A DNA stretch of 64,000 bases, from assembly GCF_000001735.4 (NCBI RefSeq), contig NC_003075.7, forward strand, positions 15,253,001-15,317,000, read 5' to 3'. Below, one piece after another: positions 1 to 11,144 of the stretch. Within the stretch, counting starts at the first letter, position 1; each line of letters starts with the position of its first letter. The notes beneath the pieces are model-generated. The model was not told the DNA's origin, did no database searches, and saw nothing but the letters and a program-made list of their open reading frames with translations. The DNA is from Arabidopsis thaliana. Taxonomy: Eukaryota; Streptophyta; Magnoliopsida; Brassicales; Brassicaceae. Both the position numbers and the translations under genes were made by a program.

Positions 1-730
1 TTATTAAGAAGCCGAGAAATCATTGGGTTGGTGTCGGAACTCGGAAGTTACTTGTTTTGTTCCGATTTTTCTTTTGTCTGAATTCTTTCTGGTCAAATCT
101 TCCAACACTTGTTCTTCTGCTTACAAGCTTGGGTCCCGCTTCTCATTGCCCGCTTCCTCCTTCTTCAATTCGAATTTCATCATTCTTTAGGCAATTCGAA
201 TCTGTTGCTCTGTTCTCAAAGCTCCAATCATTTGTTCAACTCAACTGATCTCGATTTGCTCCAACTCAAATTTCGGGAATTCTCAAAGTTCTTAGCTTCC
301 GAATTGGGCGTGAAACAAAAAATGCGGGGTTTTTCTGCTCTGATTCAGTTTCGTCTTCTTACTCGCTCGTGAACTTGGAGAAACGGTTAGTTGGATTGAT
401 TCTTCCTTCTTGATGGATTGATTTGCTAATTCCAAGCTAGGGTTTGTAATATACTCTGATTCTGAAACAGCCGAGGTTGAATTTCAAAGCTGGCTAGTAG
501 ATAATGATCTCTAGGGTTTGGGTTTTTGGGGAGATGAGATTGGAGTGGCCTGTACTAAAAAGCTTCAGCTGAGTTCTTGAAATGCTTCTGGATTTGAGTT
601 TGAGAATAAATACGTTGATGAGTTGGGTTTGTTTGTGTGAAGGATAACTAGAAGCTGAGAGGGTGCATTTTGTGCACTCCTCTGACTGTTTCACTTAGTT
701 TCGGTTTAGAAGAAGAAGCCAGAAAGAAGT
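1..730 (+). promoter_or_regulatory. Upstream region and 5'UTR of the ADA1-like gene
   Basis: This stretch precedes the ATG at 731. It has only short, low-complexity reading frames and I recognise no protein in them. It is T-rich and contains several GT/AG pairs (for example a GTTAGT donor near 386 and a CAG near 469), so a spliced 5' leader is plausible. The left part may belong to the promoter. No clear TATA box was identified. Confidence 0.5.
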
Positions 731-1870
731 ATGCAACGTCTTCAAGATCCCAGGATTGATCTAGCTGAGCTAAAAGTGCATATAGTGAAGAAGGTTGGGG
801 TTGAAAGATCTACAAGGTATTTTTACTACTTGGGCAGGTTTCTGAGTCAGAAGCTTACTAAGAGTGAGTTTGATAAGTCATGTTTCCGTCTTTTGGGGAG
901 AGAGAATCTTTCTCTTCACAATAAGTTGATTCGTTCCATCTTGAGAAATGCATCTCTGGCTAAGTCCCCACCATCAGTTCACCAATCCGGTCACCCTGGC
1001 AAATCTTTGGTGCTTGGGAAAGAAGATGGACCTGAAGAAAGCAGATCTCTAAACCCTGACCATATTAGGAATGATCTTGCTTTGTCCAATGGGGTGTTAG
1101 CCAAGGTTAGGCCTGGAACATGTGACGACAGGACAATCAGAGATAAGCCTTGTCCGCTAGGGTCAAACGGAAAGGTTTTGGGTCCTTTTGCTTATTCAAG
1201 ACCTGGTCGATATCCTGATGAAAGAGACAGTGCATTTCTTTGCCCTGCTGAACAAAAGGCGGTTTCCGGTAAAGATCAGGTTGCAGCTCCAATTAGCAGA
1301 GATGATGAAGCTCAAGTAAGGATTCTTTCCACACCTCCTGTAATGGCACCTCTGGGGATTCCATTTTGTTCGGCTAGTGTCGGTGGGGACCGCAGAACAG
1401 TTCCAGTTTCGACCAGCGCAGCTGCTATCAGTTGCTATGACAGTGGTGGATTATCAGATACAGAGATGCTGAGGAAGAGGATGGAGAATATTGCAGTAAC
1501 ACAGGGTCTTGGAGGGGTTTCAGCGGAGTGTTCTATTGTTTTAAATAACATGTTGGACTTGTACCTGAAGAAACTAATGAAATCATGCGTTGATTTGGCT
1601 GGAGCTCGGTCCATGAATGGAACGCCTGGAAAACACAGTTTAGAAAAACAGCAGAGCCGAGACGAGCTTGTAAATGGGGTGCGAACGAATAATAGTTTTC
1701 ACATACAAACTAGCAACCAACCATCTGACATAACGCGAGAACAACATTCAGTGTCTTTGCTTGATTTTAGAGTTGCAATGGAGCTAAATCCACATCAACT
1801 TGGTGAAGACTGGCCATTGCTACGGGAAAGAATTTCCATATCTTTATTCGAGGAACGAGAAGGGGTGTAA
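731..1870 (+). CDS. SAGA complex ADA1/Tada1-like transcriptional co-regulator
   Basis: A single-exon reading frame of 379 residues. Residues 1 to about 75 (starting MQRLQDPRIDLAELK, then KVGVERSTRYFYYLGRFLSQ and the LGRENLSLHNKLIRSIL stretch) look like the N-terminal module of plant ADA1/HFI1-type SAGA subunits. The middle (about 80-230) is polar and probably disordered. A second conserved-looking block around residues 235-290 includes SDTEMLRKRMENIA and a helical DLYLKKLMKSCVDLA segment typical of histone-fold-like ends in this family. The inferred role is nuclear: structural subunit of a SAGA-like histone acetyltransferase co-activator. The start is the first ATG of the frame and the protein is complete. 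The gene converges with the RING-H2 gene. In Arabidopsis this position corresponds to AT4G31440 from memory; the family call is firmer than the biochemical role. Confidence 0.85.
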   Translation: MQRLQDPRIDLAELKVHIVKKVGVERSTRYFYYLGRFLSQKLTKSEFDKSCFRLLGRENLSLHNKLIRSILRNASLAKSPPSVHQSGHPGKSLVLGKEDGPEESRSLNPDHIRNDLALSNGVLAKVRPGTCDDRTIRDKPCPLGSNGKVLGPFAYSRPGRYPDERDSAFLCPAEQKAVSGKDQVAAPISRDDEAQVRILSTPPVMAPLGIPFCSASVGGDRRTVPVSTSAAAISCYDSGGLSDTEMLRKRMENIAVTQGLGGVSAECSIVLNNMLDLYLKKLMKSCVDLAGARSMNGTPGKHSLEKQQSRDELVNGVRTNNSFHIQTSNQPSDITREQHSVSLLDFRVAMELNPHQLGEDWPLLRERISISLFEEREGV

Positions 1871-2954
1871 AAGAAAATGCTTGGCATGTTGGATGCTGCA
1901 AATTGTCTGAGTAAGCTCTCTGGTCCAAAAAAACTGGCCACTGATTTTGGTAGCAGAACGATTCTTGAGCTCTGCATCCCATGTGGACATGATGGCTGAT
2001 TGACACAACTATGTCCTGCAGCCGCAAACTCGGGGCAGGTTAGTAGATATGAATGAATACGTGTTGTTGTAAGATCAAAAGAAATTTGGCCATTCCTGCG
2101 AGTATCAAGCTTTGTGTGTAAACCCAGGCCGATAAGGAAATCAAGAGAAAGTTTTGGCTGAGATACTGTGGGTTTTAGGCAAGAGCAAGGTATAAACAAT
2201 CATGTAATAGTTGCAGTATTGCTCTGTATGTAACATAGTCTTAGAATTGTTTTAGAATTCATATCTTGAAGACACATTGACATCACTTTTACATTTACAT
2301 TTACATTTTTGTTACCTCATTTCAATGAAAAAGTTATTTTCAAAATCAGTAAAATTGCCTCATTTTTATTTTTTACTACTGGTTGGTTTTCTTGCTTGTT
2401 TCGTTTTCCCTACAAGGTATTGACATCAACTATTTCAGATGATCCCATCAAGTAATATTCAGATTCTAAATCCCTTGATGAATCTGCTTTCGGTTTCTCA
2501 TTCTATCCACCAGCAATTGTTGCTTTCTTTTTTGGGAAACCTTTGGCTCTTACTTCGAAAATATGCAGAATGCGACTCCAGTTTCTTTTTTGAATGTCTT
2601 TCTAAGTTTTCTCTTAAGTCCATAGATCCAAAGAACCACGCTCTTTGTTGCTTTTCAACAAATTGTCCAATTTTAAGAATTAAAAGATCATGTTTACTTG
2701 ATCTTCAAAGTTCAAATGAAATCGTTTCCGTCTTTCCCACTTTACATTACGGAAGTCAACAGTAAAGAGAGGAAAAGACAAGAGAAACACAGGATAGCTT
2801 TGTCATTAGACAAAAGGGAGAGAGAGACAGAGCCGGTGTGAATTGGTATGTACACAAAGGAAATGGTGAGGCCTTTTTTACGCAGGTTCCATTGTTGTTC
2901 ACAGGCTTTAGATGAAAGAACTAATACAACGAACGAGGAAGAAGAAGAAGACGG
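1871..2954. other. Convergent 3' ends between ADA1-like and RING-H2 genes
   Basis: This segment lies between two convergent stop codons (1870 on +, 2955 on -). It should hold both 3'UTRs. About 1871-2340 fits the 3'UTR of the upstream gene, with AATGAAAA near 2323. Reading frames seen at 2439-2765 and 2848-3096 have no recognisable domain; the second overlaps the last RING exon on the opposite strand. Confidence 0.55.
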
Positions 2955-4977
2955 TTATTTAGAGGAGGTTTCGGCTGTGGCTTTGCAGATTGGGCACCAA
3001 CTCTTTATCCGCAACCACTCTTGCACACACTTCACATGGTATGTGTGCTCACAGTGTAGCCTCCCAACTTCATCTCCAATCGTATATTCTTCCTGAGAAT
3101 AACAAAGATCAGAGTATGAAGAACTGTAGAGAAAAGGGAAAGAAAACTTCTGATTTTACATATACATATCAGTTCTATATCCACCATCATGTCATCAATG
3201 AAACGCCTGTAATCATCAAAGATTTCGGTGTTGTTCACTTAGCTAAATCAACCCATGACAGGTTTTACTTAAGATTTCATCAAAGCCAAAGACTTGATTA
3301 TGACTAACAAAAGGGACAGACCTGGCAGATGCTGCATTTGGCATCTTCCTTGTTATCACTAGGACTTTTGGTGATAGACCCATAACTCAAAGGTTTCATC
3401 TGATAGATACTTGTTTTCAAGCACTTTGATATTGCTTCTTCTGTCAAAGCAGTGCTTACTGTACCAATCCTCTCTTCTAGAGCTAATAGTTCCTGTATTC
3501 AATCAAAAGAAAAGACAAAACGGTAAAGATACTACATCCCAAAACAAAACGTGGGTTTCAAAGATGTAAAGACGAACCTCATATGACATGTTATCGATGT
3601 CTAGCCTCATGTCTCGGTGTTGGTCATGGAAGCTTAGTCCACCGAGAAGTAAACCTGTTTCCATGATAAGCAGATCCTGCTCAAAGAGAGGAAAATATGA
3701 GTAACAACACGCATCACAATATCTGAAACTCAAAAGTCAAAACATGTGTTAATAATATTCAACCTCATAATTAAGTTCGATATCTTGTTCGATCCTATCA
3801 AGTTCTGGCAGAATCTGCAAAAGCATCCGAGAAACATAAAACAACAAAAGTTAAACGGTGTTAAGGGAATTGTCGTAAGCACTATTTGATGATGCTCAGA
3901 CAAGATAGATGTCTCGTAGAGTAAGTAACAGACAATAGTTACCTCGGAGATCCCATCTAAATTATAACTGCGAAAACTGTCATGACTCAATAAGGAACCA
4001 GAGAGGCCAAATTCTGGAAAACCAGAGAACAGCTCCAAAGAGACAGGAGAATTGAGATTGTTTGATGTTTCAGTCTGAGACATCTCTGCTGCCGTGACAG
4101 AGGATAAACCGTCTCTACCACTCCCTCTAATGCGACTATTATTTCTATTTGCCAATCTCTGACTCCCAACTGAAGCAACATCGTTGTCATCATCCAAAAT
4201 GCAGTGTCTAGCCCGTCTACTATCAGAAACAGAACCTCTCGGATTAAAACTACGACGTCTCACTTCAACTGGTGGAGGTTCTGTTACATTCTTCCCCCTA
4301 GCTGAGGAGCTAGAACTGCTTTCTCCGTAAACTTTTGTCTTACTGATTGTATCTGCCTTCCGACTTAATCTTTTGTCCAATCCAAAACCACTTGGAATGA
4401 CACCTGACAACAACGGGCTGCATCCCCGGTTAGCAGATGTTGACTGGCCAGATGGACCAGGATGAAACTCTTGCTTGCTCAACCCAAATCTCTGCCTAAA
4501 ACCTCTCTTGATTCTTGAGCTTGATGGCAACTTTGAGCATTCCGCTTCAGGTGTTATAACTTTTCCATAAATAAGTTTATTGTTCATTCTTCTTTTATCT
4601 CTTCCAAGAGGAACTTGCAAGATTTCTGACTCTACCTCGTCTTCACTACCTCTGCTGCTCTCTGATGAATCAATGGCTATCTGAGAAAACGGTTGCTTCT
4701 CACCACTTTTCACAGAAGAGGAGCTAGAGATACAAATCTTAGAGGAAGTTCCAATTACTTCCTTCCCGTTTGGCGAAGAGCGGTATGTAGACAACACTGA
4801 TTTCTCTTTCTTATCTGAAGAGCCAACAAACCTAGTAAAGTTCATTGATTTTTTCTCATCACTACAAATAGGAACCTTGCAACTATTGCTGTTAAATCTA
4901 TCTCTAAAAACAACACCACCCTTCTTCTTAGAGTCAGGTCTCGCCTCCATGGCTCTTTTACTGGACCACCTATCCAT
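2955..4977 (-). CDS. RING-H2 zinc finger E3 ubiquitin ligase (MIP1/HAL3-like, low-complexity N-terminus)
   Basis: Five coding exons on the minus strand, 4977-3943, 3814-3764, 3676-3578, 3492-3322 and 3092-2955, join in frame to 497 residues. The first 340 residues are Ser/Arg/Lys-rich and probably disordered. The C-terminus carries a RING-H2 finger at about residues 448-488: CSIC at the end of one exon, then C-E-H-x2-H-x2-C and CPIC in the last. The finger is therefore split by an intron. The expected role is E2-dependent ubiquitin transfer; the substrate is unknown. The start at 4977 (MDRWSSKRAMEARP) is the first in-frame ATG after an acceptor at about 5002; the 5'UTR seems to be spliced and to begin near 5750-5780. 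Corresponds to AT4G31450 from memory. Exon phases and the RING are clear; the partner and pathway are not. Confidence 0.88.
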
Positions 4978-6772
4978 GAACTTTTTAAATGGATGCAATA
5001 CCTGTAACAAAAATATTCCTTATTTTAGTTAACCAAAACTATTCATTGGGACTTAAAAGTTCGCCAAAGAATAAAAAAAAACACAGGAAAAACAGATCAG
5101 AGACTGAAAGAAAACAACGAGCAAAAGATCAATACATATTCATACTCTCTGAGACTAAACTGCGAAAACCTGCAAATTCAAAACCTTTGCACCAGACATA
5201 AAAGTATTCATTAGAAGAAAACATTGTTGTTATGAAACTCTTGTAATAACGATCTTAACAATCAACAGCCAAACTTAAAGTGCTTCAATCACAAAAGTCT
5301 ATAGCTAAAAGCTTATCATCTGTGATGGTTCAAATAAAAATGAAACCTTTCATAAGATGATGATCCAAAGGATGCCTATAATCACTTCTCAATAAAGAAT
5401 CATCTTGACAAGGAACTAATAAAACAATCAAATTTCTTGAACATGAAGAGAAACAATTCTCAACAATAATACATGTGTCTCTCTATACACAAGTGATTGG
5501 AGAGAAACAAAAACAGAACATGTTTTCATTTTTTGTTACCTGGTCTAAACAAAAGAGAGTTACAACTTAAAAATCGATTCAGAATCAAGAACAGTAACAT
5601 CATTCATTTCCAAAACATCACAAACACAAAAAAAAAGTCAATTTGTCTCAAAACATAAAAAAAAATTCCATGATAAAGGAAGATTTTTAGAAGTTAAGCT
5701 GTTTATTTTGTTCGATGATTACCTTTAGCTTTCGTCCAATCTTGTTCCTGGAAATTGGAAGATGGAGAAAAATAGAAGAGCGTTTTGTTCTTGTTGCCGA
5801 TATTTTTTCTTCGGTTTTTTATTATGTTATTTTAAGTAATTTATCTTTTTGGAATTAAGAATAAATCAAATATTTGTTTTTATTCCATAATGACCTTAAA
5901 GCAAATATTCATTAAATTTTATATCGAAAGAAAGAATCTGAGATGACGAAGACGCAGAGATCCTCGCCGTCGATAATGGGGTCGGAATATCTGACGGTTG
6001 GTAGAGATTACGACGTCTCTAGGTAGTGGTAGAGAACTAAAGATATTAAACAAAAGTTATTATGACCAAAATCTTTTTTAAAGAACTAAATTTTGTTTGG
6101 TTAGAAGATGGAAAAAGAAAACAAAATCATGAGAATTCGATAAGTAGTATTTGGTGATGATGCCACGACTAAGGATAATCTAGTTTAATTATCTGTCCTC
6201 TATTATAGCAACAAACCTCTTAGCCTTTATCCTTGATTTTTGTATTTTTAATCTCTCTTTCTTTATTATTTGGCTTTTCTAAAAAAAATAAAGTATCAGA
6301 TTATTTGTTGTGACTTTATGGTAGAGCAACAAAATTCTTTAAATTTAAAATATTTGGTGGATCCAAATCAAATGTATGAAATGAATGGTTAAATGATTGA
6401 TAACATAAATACATACTACAACTGAAATAAATACAAAATCAGAAAAAATCACTAACACACATGATTTATATGAACAAAATTTCAATTTATTTTGGATATA
6501 TTGTATAATACTAAAATCACTAAAAGGTCACCCACCATTGGAGATGAGGAATCGAAAGAAAATGACAAGTATGTAAAAATGGTAAATAAAGATTTCAAAG
6601 AGGTGTAAACCATTTATTACAAGACTTTTTCGACATTGATCAAAGTCAAAACGCTGAGTTATGGGATTCGTAGGGAGGAATCGAACCTATAACCTACAAC
6701 CTCACATACCTCTCACATCTTCCAAAATCTAAAAACGTTGAAGAAACTCAGCAAAAGAAAAGAGAGCAGCCA
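4978..6772. other. 5'UTR/intron of RING-H2 gene and AT-rich intergenic DNA
   Basis: From 4978 to about 5780 this should be leader exon(s) and intron of the RING-H2 gene: a pyrimidine tract and CAG acceptor (on the minus strand) sit at 5002-5020. From about 5780 to 6700 the sequence is AT-rich with no credible reading frame. A tRNA-like B-box is noted separately at 6670-6700. Confidence 0.5.
6664..6698 (-). other. tRNA-like B-box segment, possible SINE relic
   Basis: On the minus strand the motif GGTTCGATTCC (about 6679-6689) matches the pol III B-box consensus GWTCRANNC. The flanking bases pair only partly as a T-arm. No convincing A-box, anticodon stem or acceptor stem is visible upstream, so this is not an intact tRNA gene. 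It could be the remnant of a tRNA-derived SINE or chance. Confidence 0.25.
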
Positions 6773-7847
6773 CTAAGCTTTAGCTTCTAACCACCCATTA
6801 TCATCTTCTTGGTGTGACTCTGACCCTCCACCACCTTCAATAGAAGCTTCTTCATCACCTTTGTTTCCTCCACCTTTCTTTCGAAACGTCCTTCTAGCTT
6901 CCCGACGAGCATCTTTCTTAGCTATATTCAAGTCTTTGAATCCTTGTTCCAACTTGGCTTCATCCTCTGGATTGAAGAAGGCTACTTCCATTTGACCCAG
7001 CTCTGCATATCTTGCCTCTACTTTGGTTTTCCAGTAAAGACCCATCTCTGTGTCCATCTTTTGGTATGGTGTTTTCAGCAGGTACTCGTCTATTCCTCCT
7101 GCTTTGTCGATGCAGCGAAGAGCGTGTGTTGTGACTTTGACTTTAATGTGACTGTCGAATATGTAGCTGAACAATCGCTTCTCCTGGACATTCGGTTTCC
7201 AACATCTTCTTGACCTGTTCTCAAATCACACCACAAACAAGTTACCAAACAATACAGAAGAAATCAGATTAAAACTCATAAGTATCCTACATTTCTCTAG
7301 AAAGGGGATAGATTTCATCACACCATTGTTCAAATATTGAGAATCTTTAGAGTAGCATGATACAGAAACAAAACAACAATGCCATCTTCAGGCAACAAAT
7401 GAGAGATGCTAAACAAAATGAGGCACTATAAAATCTCTAACCATCTAAGATTTCGAACCCTCTTAAATAGTTTCAGATTTCTACCAAATTGAAACCTAAA
7501 TCCATGAAGCATTCCTAAGAACCTGTAGTTTAGCTCCTCCGATGCTTGAATATTAAGCAAAACCATCACAAGCTCTAAATCCGACCAACCTCAACCGACT
7601 ACACATACACATATAAACAGATAGAGAGGCATAGAGAGAAAGAGACAAACTTGTTTCCACCGTCTTCACTGACACGGTTTCCGTACTGGATGTGGCGGCC
7701 GGCGTAGAGACCGCGTTTGGCTCTGCCCATGACGACTTTGGTATCAGGAACACAAGCCTTGAGCTTCTCCTTGAGCTCCGGCGTGATATTCTCCGCTCCA
7801 ACTTTCTTTACCAGCTTCTTCATCATCTCCTTCCCTCTAAACGCCAT
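6773..7847 (-). CDS. Mitochondrial large-subunit ribosomal protein bL28m
   Basis: Two exons, 7847-7651 and 7214-6773, join with a codon split 2+1 to give 212 residues. The N-terminal half has the L28 core: RAKRGLYAGRHIQYGN followed, across the intron, by SRRCWKPNVQEKRLFSYIFD and a KVTTHALRCIDKAGG segment, as in bacterial and organellar L28. A Lys/Arg-rich then Gly/Ser/acidic tail follows. Bacterial L28 has fewer than 90 residues, so about 120 residues are eukaryotic extension. A mitochondrial rather than plastid location is inferred from family resemblance and the lack of a plastid-type transit peptide. The start (MAFRGKEMMKKLVKK) is the only in-frame ATG near the L28 block. Corresponds to AT4G31460 from memory. 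The promoter has a pair of TGGGCY elements, usual for ribosomal protein genes. Confidence 0.9.
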
Positions 7848-8745
7848 TTTCGTTTCTCCTCAGAAAATCACAGATCGCAAAACCTACTCTTCCCCAAATG
7901 CTTTTCTCTGTGCTTGGTATGACCTGGAAATGGAAACAAATCGGTTTAGCTAACGATTTTAATTAAACCGGACAAAATTAGCCAGTAAAATCCGGTATGG
8001 TATTTCGCCTGCTTGCTGCGTCGCTCGTATCAGACTCCGATTGAATAAGAATAAATGAATCGTCGAATCAAGATAAACAGACGACAGGATCGAGGAGAAG
8101 CTGACCTGAAGTGAACCAAACCACATAAATGGTCAAGCAACGAGAGAGAAGAAGCAGAAATGAAACTGACGATGGCACGAGTCGAGGTTTCGGCCGGCGA
8201 TGAGAACCGGCGTCGATCTTAGCCATAGGGTTCAATTTCTGAGTTTTGAAGCGTTGGGCTTTTTTAATTCGTTGGCTCTTAGGCCCAAATTAATTCTCTC
8301 ATTAATTTACGGTTCGGTTTTAATCGGTTCTAATTTGTCAATCCGGATAAAAAGTCAATAACATCTAACATAGACCAAACCATTATCCCAAAGAAAAAAA
8401 AAACATAGACCAAACCAAGTCAACATGAATTGAAATTTAAGAACCTCGGTCCTCCCAACTCAACCGAAACACAATCAAACCGGCCAAACATTGTTTTTTT
8501 TACGGCAACAAAGATATATCAAAACACAAATTGCAACACTAAAAATCATGTGTTTTATTGGTGCCTTATATAACAAATGAAACCTTACCCGAAAGGTTTA
8601 GCATATATGACATCCAGACAAGAGAAAACGTAATTCATCATTTTCGTTATCTAACATACAAGAATCAAAACAAGATTTCACATTAACAAAGATAAAGTGT
8701 ACATAGTTGAGGAAAATAAAGGTAAAGATAAAGTGTAGACAATAT
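7848..8745. promoter_or_regulatory. 5'UTR and promoter of bL28m; 3' flank of CAP gene
   Basis: Directly upstream of the L28 ATG (7847) on the minus strand. TGGGCT reads on the plus strand at 8255-8260 and GGCCCA (TGGGCC on minus) at 8282-8287, forming a site II-type pair roughly 410-440 bases from the ATG. This implies a leader of a few hundred bases, possibly spliced. The part near 8560-8745 is the likely 3'UTR of the CAP gene. Confidence 0.55.
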
Positions 8746-9303
8746 TCAAAAGGGTGGTTGTCCAACAATGTTACCAGGAGGATCATAGTTACAAATAATA
8801 AATGTGTCACCGGTCTTGCAAAAACTGATTGCACACCCAATCCTCGAACTCTTCTTCCATACAAGTTGCGTGTAATGCAAACAATCCCCATTCGCCTTGC
8901 AGTGGGAAGTCCTCCGGTCATAGTATTTCATCTCCGAGGCCCATGCAGCCACCGCATCCCGTGGAGTCCAACCTTTTCCGCTTCCCCAGAAGAGATTCTC
9001 CCCGTAAGGTCCCCCGGAGTGGATAAGTTTGCAATCTCCACGGCGGGTTCTGGCCCACCGGCTCGCATAGAGGGCGAGGCTATTGCTCCATTTGAGAGGA
9101 GGGAGACGAAGCTTGGCTCGTAAGATGTTGTGTGGTCGGAGAAACTGCTGCTGAATGGTGTTGCGGGCTAGAGCTTTGTCTTGAGAAAAAATTAGTGTTG
9201 ATGTTGTCGGTGTTCTGTTTGATGGGATTTGAAAAGAGAGAGAAGGAAGTGGAGTGCTGATAACTATGATAATGATGATGAATATCAGAGTTTTTTGTTC
9301 CAT
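8746..9303 (-). CDS. Secreted CAP-domain (PR-1-like) protein
   Basis: An intronless frame of 185 residues. Residues 1-24 form a typical signal peptide (MEQKTLIFIIIIIVIS then a polar exit). The CAP fold covers about residues 48-182: FLRPHNILRA, LPPLKWSNSLALYASRWA, then the signature elements GENLFWG, HYTQLVWK and CNYDPPGN. Six or more cysteines fit the disulphide pattern of plant PR-1 proteins. The protein should be apoplastic; PR-1 relatives bind sterols and some are defence-induced, but nothing here shows a specific role. The neighbour L28 lies on the same strand with a separate promoter. Corresponds to AT4G31470 from memory. Confidence 0.92.
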   Translation of the reverse strand: MEQKTLIFIIIIIVISTPLPSLSFQIPSNRTPTTSTLIFSQDKALARNTIQQQFLRPHNILRAKLRLPPLKWSNSLALYASRWARTRRGDCKLIHSGGPYGENLFWGSGKGWTPRDAVAAWASEMKYYDRRTSHCKANGDCLHYTQLVWKKSSRIGCAISFCKTGDTFIICNYDPPGNIVGQPPF

Positions 9304-10015
9304 TGGGATGCTAAGTTAGATTTGTTTCTGAGCCTCTAGATCTAGCTAGTACGATCCTTACCATATATATATACACACACACACATAATTGTTTATGCTT
9401 TCATATTTGTACGTATATATCATCTAACGAATCTAAACACATGCTATGTTAATAATGCGCAATGACAAGTGCTAATCATTTCGGTGGAACATTGATTATT
9501 TGTAGGGAATGATTTTATTCAAACAAAGCATACATTATTGAGCTAATTAATAGATCATTATATATGAAGGAAGTTTTAATAGGATGTTTTCTTTTTTTCT
9601 TGTAAGAAGAGACTTTATCATAGCAACGAGAATATATCCCAAGCATAAAACATTATATACAAACTCATTCAAATGAAAACCTAAGTTAGATATTTAATTT
9701 GACCACTCTTAAAATACTTGTTTAGTTATAACATGTTTACTATGCAGATTTATGAGGCGTATCAGATGGTGTGCTAGAGAACGTGATACAAATTTGGATG
9801 CCTTGTTTTCAAGAAATCTTATACATTCCTTGGAGATCAATTTGTATTGTGAGGCTTATAGTCATTGAGCTTACCGTTGATTAACTAAATTTATATTATA
9901 TAGAACATCAAATAGACGAAAAAAATCAATTTAGTTGACCACCGTTTGTTAGCTAGGTTATAAACTCTGACCCAAAGTGTCCTATGCTTTCAGTATTCAG
10001 TTTATTTTATAACGT
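9304..10015. other. Intergenic DNA between CAP gene and beta-COP copy 1
   Basis: A TATA-like run with a CA repeat (ATATATATATACACACACACACA) at about 9363-9387 lies 60-80 bases upstream of the CAP ATG on the minus strand and is the likely core promoter. The rest up to about 10015 is AT-rich without a credible gene. The beta-COP duplication unit begins near 10018. Confidence 0.45.
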
Positions 10016-10017
10016 GT

Positions 10018-11144
10018 GGGGTCGTTTTGGAAACAATTAAAACAATAGGGGCTATATTTTTCTCAAGTTCTGTTGGACTGGGCTTGTCGTTAATCAATAT
10101 TTGGGCTTTTGAGGTTGACTCGCTTTTTTCCGTTCTTCGTTTTCCAAAATCAAACCCAAAAGGATTTGGAGGAGTTAATTCACCTGACGAATCCACCACC
10201 ATAATATTAAGCACATTTGATCTCTCACTTCCTTGGTGCGAGTGTTTTGTTTTCCGAGATCCAAAATCTTCTCTTGGATCCAAAGCTGTGTTACTGTGGA
10301 TCTCCTCCTCCTCTCTCCCTGGATCTCGTACCTTTGAGGTTTGTCTCTCTGTGTTAAACTTGCGACTCAGATTTCATAGAGATCGATCCCACTTTTGCCT
10401 TTTCCTTTGTGAAAATCTACAATGTTCAATTATTCTCTGGCGCTCTTTGTTTGATCTCGTTGAATATTGATCTGATTCCGGTAGGAAACCGATTTTCATG
10501 TTTGTGCAGCTGAGTGAGACTGCGAATTATGTAGATTTCATTGTTTGTTCATCTAATCTGGGGAGATAGATCGCATTTTTTTTTTTTTTGAATTTTGGTT
10601 GATCCGAAGCTGTTTTAACTGATTTTTCGTTTTTATGTTATTATTTTGGTCGTAGTTGTAGTACAGTGATGTGTATTGCTGGATCTGAGGATTTAGATTT
10701 GTCAATGTTTTGCATCTTTGGGTCTCTGATTGGACATTACCGAATATTCTTCTGAAATTATGATGTTTTCTCATAAACCACGGATTCGAGAATAGAGATC
10801 ATGTATTCAATGTATTGAAATCCAAGCAGAGAGGTATGGATTATCGCCGATGATACTGTTGAACTTCTTGTATAGAACTTACTCTAGCACTGATGAGGAC
10901 ACTAGTAAGGTGCTTATATTCAGTAATTCGAACTTGAAATCGCCAGAAATATTAAAAGTTTTGATATCTTGTTTTTACTTGTGATCTATACTTCATTATG
11001 TCTTTAATCAATTGTAACAATTTTGCTCTATTCATCTTCTATTTCTTATATTAACAAAGGAACACTTGTTCGTGAATGGTTTTTCCTTTTCATTTGAGCT
11101 CACAGATTTTTTTCTCTTTCACTTTTTGTGCAGCACCGGAGAAG
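10018..11144 (+). promoter_or_regulatory. Promoter, leader and 5'UTR intron of beta-COP copy 1
   Basis: Two TGGGCT elements lie at 10079-10084 and 10102-10107. The leader seems to splice from a GAG|GTTTGT donor near 10340 to a TGCAG acceptor at about 11133, eleven bases before the ATG. The intron of about 0.8 kb is T-rich, as is common for plant leader introns. The same layout is present in copy 2. Confidence 0.55.

Noticed and set aside
2439-2765. 108-codon frame after the ADA1-like gene
   Set aside because: No domain, Phe/Ser/Leu-rich as expected from T-rich DNA, and located between convergent genes where 3'UTRs are expected.
6660-6735. A complete tRNA gene on the minus strand
   Set aside because: Only the B-box fits. 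The T-stem has mismatches and no acceptor, D or anticodon arm could be folded.
8707-9123. 138-codon plus-strand frame
   Set aside because: Antisense to the CAP-domain gene, which has clear family signatures and a signal peptide.
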